A stretch of 16,186 bases of DNA from Nitrosomonadales bacterium. GTDB lineage: Bacteria; Pseudomonadota; Gammaproteobacteria; Burkholderiales; Methylophilaceae. The position numbers and the translations under genes were made by a program. The first letter of the stretch is position 1; each line of letters starts with the position of its first letter. Of the stretch, positions 7,561 to 16,000 are shown in pieces. The notes beneath the pieces were generated by a model. The model was not told where the DNA came from, searched no databases, and saw only the letters and a program-made list of their open reading frames with translations. Location of the stretch: assembly GCA_018657165.1 (NCBI GenBank), contig JABHXS010000062.1, positions 1 to 16,186 of the forward strand, read 5' to 3'.

Positions 7561-9753
7561 ATGAAAAAAATGAAAAAAATAATTGCTGGCGTATTTATAA
7601 ATTTTTTAATTGCCAACTTTGCAATCGCAGAAAATCGTATAGAGGGAATTGATATTACCAAAGAATTTGATGTCCCATTTTCAGATAATGAGCTTGGTAT
7701 TGGTGTTTCAGAGAACGAAAAAATAATGAGCAACGATACGGGTAAGCTTATTGATAATTTTCTAGGAGGTAATAGCATTCATAACGGCGGGTTTTCTAGT
7801 CTCCCTATGATTCAAGGCCTATCGGACGACAGAATCAAAATTAAAATTGATGGCATGGATTTAATCGCCTCATGTGCAAACCATATGAATGCCCCCTTGT
7901 CTTATTCAGACCCAGTCAATATTAAGAATATTTCTGTGTTGGCGGGTCTATCAGCGGTTGACCAAGGAGGAGACAATATTGGTGGCGTTATCAAGATTGA
8001 TACCGTAAAGCCCATTTTCTCTGTTGATGAAAATCAGATTTTCTCTGGTCAATTTGGTACAAAATATAAATCAAATAATAAAACCATTAGCGCAAATATT
8101 TCCCTCAATACTGCAGACCAAGATACCGCATTAAGTTATTTTGGTTCGTATGTTAAGGCTGAAAACTATTATGCTGGAGGAACTTTCAAGGATGCAGGTC
8201 TTGCTGCATCTGATCGTGGTTGGCTAGATAGCGATGAAGTTGGCTCAACTGCATACAAAAACCAGAACCATCAAGTCTCTTTTTCAAAGGTAATTGATAA
8301 TGAAATATATCAAGTCATCGCAGCCTATCACGACAGCCCCTATGAAAATTTTGACAATCAAAGAATGGATTCGGTGGGCAACAAGAACTATCAGCTTAAT
8401 TTAAGTCAAAAAGGGGAGTATGAATGGGGGAAATTAACATCCCGCATTTATGTTGATGATACAAATCACAAGCACAACTTCGGTCCTGATAAGCAATACA
8501 CCTACAATAATAGCTCGGGACAAAGTTATGGTATGCCGATGGAGGCCGATGGCATTACTGCCGGCTTAGCTGTTGATACAGAGATTTTTCTGAATGATCA
8601 AGATACATTGAAAGTGGGTTCAGAAATTCAATACTATCAATTGGACGATACTTGGGCTTCAAATTCGGGCGAGGGCATGATGACGGGCAATGCCTTCTTA
8701 AATATTAACAACGGTAAACGCAATCGTTTTGATATCTATGGGCAGTTAGATAGTCTATGGACAGAAAATTGGATTACCTCCCTTGGTGCTCGCTTAGGTA
8801 TTGTTCAAACCGACAGTGATGATGTGCATGGATATAACCAAACAGATAGTATGAGCTCTAATCAATTGGCAGACTCCGATACCTTTAATGCATCAAAGAG
8901 AAAGAAGACGGATGAGAACATCGATATCAGCTTGCTGACTAGATATAACATGGAAGAGGATAGCTCTATTGAGCTGGGTTATTCTATGAAAACAAGAAGT
9001 CCGAACCTCTATCAGCGCTATACATGGTCGACATGGACAATGGCGGCGAATATGAATAACCTTTATGGCGATGGGAATGGCTATGTGGGTAATATTGACC
9101 TGGAGCCAGAAACTGCTCATAAAATTGGGTTGGTTTTGAATCATCAAGATGATAATAAAAATTGGCGTATTAAAATTAACCCCTACTACACTTACATCAG
9201 TGACTACATTGATGCCAACGTAATTGCAAATCGAGGAGATGGATATAGAAATTTAAAATTTGACAATCAAACTGCCACTATCTATGGATTGGATGTGGGC
9301 GCTGATATGCATCTTTTTCAGACTTTAAACTTTGGTAACTTTAATTTGCTGAGTAAATTCAATTATCAAAAGGGGCGAAATACTGATGCCGATACCGACC
9401 TTTATAATATGATGCCACCGAATTTGACATTAGCTATCAATCAAAATGTAGGTAGTTGGAACAACAGCTTATCAATGTTGTTGGTGGATAAAAAAGATAA
9501 CGTTAACAGCACCAGACAAGAGAGAGAAACGGCCGGCTTCACTAAGTTTGATTTTGTTACCTCCTATCAATGGGAATCAGTTTCCATTATTGGTGAGGTA
9601 GAAAACATTTTAGATAAAAGCTATGCCGATCCACTAGGTGGTGAATACTTGGGTCAAGGCGCCACTATGTCAACTGGAATAACCAGGGCTAATGGAACTC
9701 AGGTTTATGCGATGGGACGCTCCTTTAACGTTGCGCTAAGTTATTCTTTTTGA
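7561..9753 (+). CDS. TonB-dependent copper receptor, OprC/NosA type
   Basis: An outer-membrane beta-barrel importer of 730 aa. Residues 1-23 form a signal peptide (cleavage after AIA); ATG codons at 7561 and 7570 are both possible starts. The plug includes IKIDGMDL, SCANHMNAPLSYSDP (104-118) and LAGLSAVDQGGDNIGGVI, the family signature of TonB-copper receptors. Barrel landmarks are NQRMDSVGN, a WGKLTSRIY strand and FGPDKQY followed by GMPMEADG. The protein ends in ALSYSF, with the terminal Phe needed for barrel assembly. Known from the family: P. aeruginosa OprC binds copper through CxxxM and HxM. Seen here: C105 and M109 keep CxxxM, but the aligned second motif reads H303-K-H305. Import of copper is therefore likely, with an altered site. 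It probably works with the upstream small Cys protein. NosA or OprC would be the nearest named relatives; I give no symbol. Confidence 0.9.
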   Translation: MKKMKKIIAGVFINFLIANFAIAENRIEGIDITKEFDVPFSDNELGIGVSENEKIMSNDTGKLIDNFLGGNSIHNGGFSSLPMIQGLSDDRIKIKIDGMDLIASCANHMNAPLSYSDPVNIKNISVLAGLSAVDQGGDNIGGVIKIDTVKPIFSVDENQIFSGQFGTKYKSNNKTISANISLNTADQDTALSYFGSYVKAENYYAGGTFKDAGLAASDRGWLDSDEVGSTAYKNQNHQVSFSKVIDNEIYQVIAAYHDSPYENFDNQRMDSVGNKNYQLNLSQKGEYEWGKLTSRIYVDDTNHKHNFGPDKQYTYNNSSGQSYGMPMEADGITAGLAVDTEIFLNDQDTLKVGSEIQYYQLDDTWASNSGEGMMTGNAFLNINNGKRNRFDIYGQLDSLWTENWITSLGARLGIVQTDSDDVHGYNQTDSMSSNQLADSDTFNASKRKKTDENIDISLLTRYNMEEDSSIELGYSMKTRSPNLYQRYTWSTWTMAANMNNLYGDGNGYVGNIDLEPETAHKIGLVLNHQDDNKNWRIKINPYYTYISDYIDANVIANRGDGYRNLKFDNQTATIYGLDVGADMHLFQTLNFGNFNLLSKFNYQKGRNTDADTDLYNMMPPNLTLAINQNVGSWNNSLSMLLVDKKDNVNSTRQERETAGFTKFDFVTSYQWESVSIIGEVENILDKSYADPLGGEYLGQGATMSTGITRANGTQVYAMGRSFNVALSYSF

Positions 9754-9760
9754 TTAAAAT

Positions 9761-9788
9761 TTAAGAGAGTTAATTGCTAGGCTATAAT
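9761..9788 (+). promoter_or_regulatory. Promoter of the MFS transporter gene, leaderless start
   Basis: A perfect TATAAT lies at 9783-9788, with TTAAGA (4 of 6 to the -35 consensus) at 9761-9766 and a spacer of 16. The usual start point 7 bases after the -10 falls on 9795 or 9796, the A of the ATG at 9796. No Shine-Dalgarno sequence exists upstream (GCTATAATATTTTGAATG), in agreement with a leaderless mRNA. Confidence 0.65.
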
Positions 9789-9795
9789 ATTTTGA

Positions 9796-11028
9796 ATGGC
9801 TTCAACCAATAAAAAATCTATTGCCTCAGCGCTGATTGGAAATATCCTTGAGTGGTATGATTTTGCTATTTATGGCTATTTTGCATCAGCCATCGGTCTA
9901 GCATTCTTTCCGAAATCTGATCCTACCGCACAATTATTAATGGCTTTTAGTATCTTTGCCGTAGGGTATCTTATGCGCCCTATCGGTGCCGTTATTTTTG
10001 GTCACGTAGGAGACAAGTACGGAAAAAAAGTTGCCCTCAATTTATCGGTCGCGGCCATGGCAATCCCGACTTTTTTTGTCAGCATCTTGCCTGACTATAA
10101 TGCCTGGGGTGTTTGGGCAGCTTACACACTTGTATTATTAAGAATGATTCAGGGTTTATCTGTTGGAGGTGAGTTCACAACTTCCATTATTTACTTGGTT
10201 TCACATGCACCTAAAAATAGGCAATCTCTCATGGGGGCAACGATTACCTGTGGTGCTATTGGTGGCATTTTGCTAGGTTCCTTTACGGGTGATTTAATGA
10301 ATCATCTGATGTCGGAAGAAACAATTAATGCATGGGGTTGGCGGGTGCCATTCTTATTTGGTCTTGTAATTGGAATCGTTGGTCTATTTTTAAGACGACA
10401 CTTGGTTGATGAGGTCCCTGCGCCAACACTAAAACCGCCGGTGCTTGTTGTTTTTCAAAACCACCTGCCCCTATTATTTAACATCAGTGGCTTGGTATTT
10501 CTCAATGCGGTCGGTTTTTATTTAATCTTTGTCTACCTGGTCACCTGGTTTGAGGTGGCAGAAAAATTTACACCCTCACTTGCTTTAAATATCAATTCTA
10601 TCTCTATGGTCATCCTAATTGGTGTCGTGCTTTTATCAGGTTACTTTACAGATAAAGTTGGGAAAAAATTAATGCTTCAAATTACTTCCATGCTTATGCT
10701 TTTATTTGTTGTGCCTTTGTTCTATCTTATGAATCATCATGATATCAATTTAGCCTTCCTTGGTCAGTTGGGACTCACAATTATCTTAGGGTCTTACCTT
10801 GCACCCTTAAATGCCTTTATGGTCTTATCAATACCAGAAGCAGTTCGATGCACAACTATTGGGCTTGGTTATAATTTAACATTAGGTGTTGCAGGAGGAC
10901 TCACGCCTTTGGCAGCGACATGGGTTTTTGAAAAAACAGGAAGCCCTATCAGTCCGTCTTACTTAATTTTAGCAGCCTCAATCATTACTATTTTTGCTCT
11001 ATTCAAAAATAAATCAAATATAAGTTAA
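9796..11028 (+). CDS. MFS transporter, metabolite:H+ symporter (MHS) family
   Basis: A 410-aa inner-membrane protein with about 12 hydrophobic segments. It starts with the MHS signature GNILEWYDFAIYGYFA (15-30), then YLMRPIGAVIFGHVGDKYGKK (58-78), which holds the MFS loop 2-3 motif, and RMIQGLSVGGEFTTS (116-130). A second copy of the loop motif, GYFTDKVGKK, marks the start of the C-terminal half. The family (ProP, KgtP, ShiA, citrate carriers) imports small organic acids or compatible solutes with protons. The exact substrate cannot be read from the sequence. It is slightly shorter than most members (420-500 aa), mainly at the termini. It follows the copper receptor by 42 bases but has its own strong -10, so a link to copper is not implied. 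It ends 5 bases from the convergent rlmL-like gene. Confidence 0.93.
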   Translation: MASTNKKSIASALIGNILEWYDFAIYGYFASAIGLAFFPKSDPTAQLLMAFSIFAVGYLMRPIGAVIFGHVGDKYGKKVALNLSVAAMAIPTFFVSILPDYNAWGVWAAYTLVLLRMIQGLSVGGEFTTSIIYLVSHAPKNRQSLMGATITCGAIGGILLGSFTGDLMNHLMSEETINAWGWRVPFLFGLVIGIVGLFLRRHLVDEVPAPTLKPPVLVVFQNHLPLLFNISGLVFLNAVGFYLIFVYLVTWFEVAEKFTPSLALNINSISMVILIGVVLLSGYFTDKVGKKLMLQITSMLMLLFVVPLFYLMNHHDINLAFLGQLGLTIILGSYLAPLNAFMVLSIPEAVRCTTIGLGYNLTLGVAGGLTPLAATWVFEKTGSPISPSYLILAASIITIFALFKNKSNIS

Positions 11029-11033
11029 GAAAA

Positions 11034-12179
11034 CTACTTTTTACGATTACTACCAGCGACCATTTTAATCTCGAATAAACGGCAATCTAGCGCACCATTA
11101 TATAAAGGTGTTTTCTTTGACGGTGATAAGCGCATCAGCTTAGGTAATCTAAAATCGCTCGTTAGGAAATAAGTCCGCCATCCTGAAAACTTATTCTTAA
11201 GGCACGAGGCCCAAAGTGGGTAAGCTTCAGCAAGCTCTTCATCCTCTCCTATTCTTATACCGTAAGGTGGGTTGGTAATCATCACTCCTTCGTTAAATGG
11301 AGGTGTAATCTCTGTAATTTTCTTACATACTAATTGCACAGCTTCTTCTAAACCCGCTTCAACTAAATTTCGTTTAGCCACTCGGATTGCACGAAGATCT
11401 CTATCAGATCCATATATTCGTGAAAAAGTAAGTGGTTTTTTCTCTGATTCGTAAGCTGATTTAATTTGCTTAAGAAGCTTTGAATCAAAATTCTTCCAAT
11501 TTTCAAATCCAAAATTTCTTCTCAATCCTGGCATTTGATTCAGTGCCATCATAGAAGCTTCAATTAAAAAAGTCCCACTACCACACATAGGATCAAGCAT
11601 GGCTTGACCAGGCTCCCAACCACTAAGCAAAATAATACCCGCAGCTAAATTTTCCTTGATTGGTGCTTCCACACTCGATTTTCTAAAACCTCTTTGATAG
11701 AGTGGATCACCTGAGGTGTCTAGATAAATAAAATACTCATTTTTTTCCAAATAAAGATGGATACGTATATCAGGATTTCTAATATCCACATCGGGTCGCT
11801 TATTCATTTTTTTTCTAAAGCTATCGCAAACCGCATCCTTAATTCTCAGCGTCATGAAATCCAAGCTTTTTAAAGGGCACTTAACACCAGTTGTACTGAC
11901 CTTAATAGAATTTGAAATATCAAAATAATCAAACCAATGAATATCTAACGCTGCTTGATAAAGATCGTCCTCTGTTTCATAAGTCCCTTTCTTAATTCTC
12001 ATCATCACGCGGGTGGCTACCCGGCTTGTAATATTCACACGGTACATCTGCTCCATTGAGCATGAGAACTCGACACCCCCATCGACTTGATTGGGTGACT
12101 CAATTTTAAGTGCTTCTAATTCTTTAACTAATAAAGCCTCAAGTCCTCGTGGGCAGGATGCAAAAAAATTTGATTTCAA
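11034..12179 (-). CDS. rlmL: 23S rRNA guanine-N2 methyltransferase, RlmL-like, stand-alone form
   Basis: A 381-aa protein with a short N-terminal ferredoxin-like segment (FFASCPRGLEALL, 5-17), a THUMP RNA-binding domain at about 45-155, and a Rossmann methyltransferase domain with DPMCGSGTF (196-204, SAM binding), GSDRD (257-261) and the catalytic NPPYGIRIGE (303-312). It matches the first half of E. coli RlmL (YcbY), which makes m2G2445 in 23S rRNA. The RlmK half that is fused to it in E. coli is absent here, a form common in other bacteria. The start is TTG at 12179: an in-frame stop (TAG) lies just upstream, AGGA sits 7 bases before it, and the protein start aligns with the family, so this non-ATG start is well supported. 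It is the last gene of the hrpA operon, 15 bases after its neighbour. Confidence 0.9.
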   Translation of the reverse strand: MKSNFFASCPRGLEALLVKELEALKIESPNQVDGGVEFSCSMEQMYRVNITSRVATRVMMRIKKGTYETEDDLYQAALDIHWFDYFDISNSIKVSTTGVKCPLKSLDFMTLRIKDAVCDSFRKKMNKRPDVDIRNPDIRIHLYLEKNEYFIYLDTSGDPLYQRGFRKSSVEAPIKENLAAGIILLSGWEPGQAMLDPMCGSGTFLIEASMMALNQMPGLRRNFGFENWKNFDSKLLKQIKSAYESEKKPLTFSRIYGSDRDLRAIRVAKRNLVEAGLEEAVQLVCKKITEITPPFNEGVMITNPPYGIRIGEDEELAEAYPLWASCLKNKFSGWRTYFLTSDFRLPKLMRLSPSKKTPLYNGALDCRLFEIKMVAGSNRKK

Positions 12180-12194
12180 GTTAGGTTCCTAATG

Positions 12195-13010
12195 TTAAAG
12201 AAAAAGATTGTTAGTTTTATTCTTTTGAGTTTTTAAAATTTTGTTGAAATATACCATCAAATCGAAGTTAATTTGCTTTTCCATGGTTAATATTTTTCTT
12301 TTTAAAACATTAACTCGACATTCATTAGGTCGTGAATTAAATGCAAAGACAATAATATTCCCTGAAGTTGACGATTTAACATGAAGCACATTGTTATCAA
12401 AGGTAAATTTAATTCGATCAATATAAGCGGTTGTTTTAGGGTCGGACCCCCATAAATTGATCATGAAAATACCCTTTTCGGTCAATCTCGCTCTACAACT
12501 TTCAAAATAGGGAATTTCACAAAACACTTCGGGCAAACCATACTCTTCAAAAGCATCCGAGAGTATGAGGTCATATTCATCTTCCGAATTTTTGATATAT
12601 TCAATGCCGTCATCTTGAATAATTTTAAAACGCTTAGAAGCTTTAGGAATTTTAAAAAATTGCTTCGCTACATTGATTGCGCTTGGGTTTATTTCTATGG
12701 TGAGGCAGTTGGCCTTGCTAAACCATTTGTAAAAAAATTTTTGGATTGCGGCACCCCCCAGCCCAACAAACAATAAGTTCTTAGGCTTGTCTAAGAAAAT
12801 AGCAGCTAATGCCATAATCTGGGTATAGTCGAGCTCTAGGTGATACGGATCGCTAATCCTCATTGAGCTTTGGATAGTAGGTGAACCAATGTGCATAGAT
12901 CTGACATCATTTGACTCACTCATATCCACCGTCATTTCATCAAAACTGCCTTCGCGTTGTGGTTTTTTTTCACTTACTAAGCCGATCATTTTTTTTATCT
13001 TATTAATCAT
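12195..13010 (-). CDS. Spermidine-synthase-like methyltransferase-fold protein of unknown function
   Basis: A 271-aa cytoplasmic protein with a Rossmann fold of the spermidine synthase kind: QSSMRISDPYHLELDYTQIM (47-66), LLFVGLGGAAIQKF (79-92), TIEINPSAINVAKQFF (104-119), QDDGIEYI (132-139) and DLILSDAFEE (147-156). In SpeE, the GGGDG motif and the DCTD/DSTDP motif hold aspartates for substrate binding and catalysis. Here the first reads GLGGAA, so its Asp is lost, and in the second only the first Asp (D152) is kept, with Glu in place of the second. The N-terminal beta domain is also reduced. It is therefore probably not an aminopropyltransferase (inference). Its start ATG overlaps the hrpA stop (ATGA), and it is followed by rlmL, so it is likely co-translated with RNA-handling genes. 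The C-terminal 50 residues are basic and Asn/Lys-rich. Confidence 0.8.
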   Translation of the reverse strand: MINKIKKMIGLVSEKKPQREGSFDEMTVDMSESNDVRSMHIGSPTIQSSMRISDPYHLELDYTQIMALAAIFLDKPKNLLFVGLGGAAIQKFFYKWFSKANCLTIEINPSAINVAKQFFKIPKASKRFKIIQDDGIEYIKNSEDEYDLILSDAFEEYGLPEVFCEIPYFESCRARLTEKGIFMINLWGSDPKTTAYIDRIKFTFDNNVLHVKSSTSGNIIVFAFNSRPNECRVNVLKRKILTMEKQINFDLMVYFNKILKTQKNKTNNLFL

Positions 13011-16000
13011 TTCAACATCATCTCATACCATTGCTTCTCAACTCTTTTTTGTGAGATGGGATATAAGGTTTTTAATTCCTGTGCAAACAAGGAGACCCTT
13101 AATTCTTGTAATGCATATTGAAAATCCACATACATATCCGGCACTTCCTCGTCATTTTCAACAAAATCAATCACCTTCTCAATCCATTTGTCTTGCAAAC
13201 GTTTTAGTCCTTTAAGTGATTCGGCATCTTTTTCTTGTCGTTGTGTATATTTTTCAATGCGAATCCTTAACGCTGCCAAGTATCTTGGAAAATGCTTTAT
13301 CTGATCATAAACAAATAATGGGGGTTCATAAGCGGGTAATAAAAGCTCTAACTGTTCGTCGATATCCTCCCTTACCGTTGCGGGTAGGTGTTGTTGATTT
13401 TTTAAGGCAAGCGTGATGGCATGATAACTCTCAGCAATTAATGTCAAAGAATTTGAAAGTTCGATAATCACCTCCCCTATTCTTTTCTTAGCAAAGGTGA
13501 CCAGTTTTTCAAAGTTACCTTTTGTCCTCGGCACGGGTTCACTCCAGTTCATTGATTCGTTCAAAACAATCTCAATAAAGTTTTCTTTTAGGGCGTCGGT
13601 TTCAATATAGGTTTTAAGGGATAGTCCATAGCGATCAAACTGAGGGGGTGTTTTTTTTAATATTTTAATGCGATCTTTTAATTGAAGTGTGAGCAGCATT
13701 CTGACACCCAACTGATGCAAGGATTTTGCCTCGGTCTCATTATCTAATACCTTGAGATCAACATTAACTTCATTGGGGATCAATGCAGGGTAACCTACAA
13801 TCTCCTCGCCCTGCCTTTCAGCGCTGACCTTTTCAGGGACATCATGCTCTGGCCAAAAAGTCAGGTCATCTTTTTCAATATCAAAGTCCATCTCCTCAAT
13901 AACCTCCGTCACCTTTTCCTTATGCTCAGCTTGCAATTCAGACAATTTTTTTGAGGTATCAATTTCAACCCCCTCATCATCCGTGATCATAAAATTAACC
14001 TTGAGGTGCATGGGTAAATTTTTTACCAAAGTTGCATCGACCCTCAAAGTTGACTTGGTTTTCTCTCTAATAAATTGAGTGAGCTCTTGGTTAAAATTAT
14101 TTGTTGTGTCAGCCTGCACTAAAAATTCTGTGATCGTTTTGGGTAATGGTGTTAGTTGGGTTCTAACTGGCTTGGGGAGTAATTTAAACACGTTAAGCAC
14201 CTTCTCTCGAATCATCCCCGGCACTAGCCAATCAAATGATTCTTGCTTAACCTGACTTAACCCGTGATAAGGAAAACTGGCGGTCAAACCATCCATCGGA
14301 TGGTTCGGCTCGAAGTGGTAGTTTAAATTTACATCGACATTGTTTCGTTTCACTTGATCTGGGAACTGAACGCCATCAATCTGATCAGCATTTTTTTGCA
14401 TCAAATAATCTTTGGAAAGGAATAAAAATTTAGGCTCATCCTTCTCAATACCTTTTCGCCAAAATTCAAAACCAGCCCCGTTCATAATCTCATTTGAGAT
14501 TTTGCTGTCATAAAAATCAAACAGGATGTCATCATTAATTAGAATATCTTGCCTTCGAGACTTATGCTCAAGCTGCTTAATTTCATCAATTAACTTTTGA
14601 TTATGAGTCCAAAAAGGGGCCGGTGATTCATACTGGTTTTCGACAAGGCCTTGTCTTATAAAAATACTTCTCGACTCCTCCGGATTGATAGAGCCATAAT
14701 GAATCGTTTTGTTGGCATTTATGACCAGGCCATAAAGCAATGTTTTTTGGCTGGCATCCACCCTACTCAACTTTGAGTTCCATCTAGGGTTGCTGTATTC
14801 ATACTCCACCAGATGCTTGGATAACCTTTCAATCCAATCCACCTCAATTTTAGCTATGCATTGGGCATACAATTTACCCGTATCAATAATCTCAGCGGCC
14901 ATCACCCATTTATAATTTTTCTTTCTAAACAAGGTTGGCCCAATTAAAAATTTAATCCCCCTCGTGCCTACGTATTCATGGCTATCAATAATTTTAGTGC
15001 CAATATTTCCTAACAAGCCTGTTAAGAGTGATATGTGGATTCTTTCATAAGTAACATCTTTTTTACTGGCCTTAAAATCAAGCTCCTTTGTCATTTCGGC
15101 TAACTGTTTGTAAAGTTCTTGCCACTCCCTAATCCTTGTATAAGAAACGAAATATTTCTGACAAAAACTTCGCAAACCCTTGCCGCTCTTAATACTAATT
15201 TTTGCATCCAGTAATTTCCATAGCTTGATGAAGCTCATGAATCCTGAATCGGGGTCATGAAATAAAAGGTGGGCTTGATCTGCTTTTTCAGCCTTGTCTA
15301 AGGGTCGCTCCCTGGGATCTGAAATACTAAGTGCGCTGATGATAATTAAAATTTCATTCAGGCAAGCTTGTTTGTTTGACTCAATTAAGATTCTCCCCAA
15401 GGAGGGATCAAGCGGAAGCTTGGCCAACTGATGCCCCATTGGTAAGATTTTAAAATCTCGATCGACCGCATCAAGCTCGTAAAGTAATTGATAGCCATCC
15501 TGAATAAATTTATTAATAGGTGGTTGAAGGAAAGGAAACTGATGTACCGGCCCTAAATCAAGTGAAGCCATTTTTAAAATTACAGAGGCAAGAGAGGTCC
15601 TCATAATTTCTGGATCGGTAAAGGTGGGTCTTAGATCAAAATCTTCCTCGTCATAAAGCCTAATACATACACCCGGGGCTATTCGACCACAACGCCCTGA
15701 CCTCTGATTAGCTGAGGCTTGGGAAATTTTTTCGATGAGGAGCTGCTCTATTTTTAGCCTTGGGTTATAACGTACAATTCTAGCAAGACCGGTATCGATA
15801 ACATATTTAATGCCAGGGACTGTGAGTGATGTTTCTGCAATATTGGTCGTTAAGATAATTCTTCTCGCTGTACCCTGCTTGAATATTTTTTGCTGTTCCT
15901 TGACGGGTAACCTTGAAAAGAGTGGCAAAATTTCAAATTTATTTTTAAGCTGGTCGGTTAAGAATTTTTTGATGTCATGGATATCTCTCTCACCCGGTAG

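Noticed and set aside
7548..7778. Minus-strand open frame of 76 codons with hydrophobic ends, opposite the receptor start
   Set aside because: The hydrophobicity comes from the antisense of the Lys- and Asn-rich signal region; no start signal was seen.
8893..9147. Minus-strand open frame of 84 codons inside the copper receptor gene
   Set aside because: It is antisense to conserved barrel sequence, has no recognisable domain or ribosome binding site, and its composition looks like a frame shadow.
12889..13416. Plus-strand open frames opposite the hrpA end and the start of the spermidine-synthase-like gene
   Set aside because: They lie opposite well-supported conserved coding sequence, with no start signals or family resemblance.
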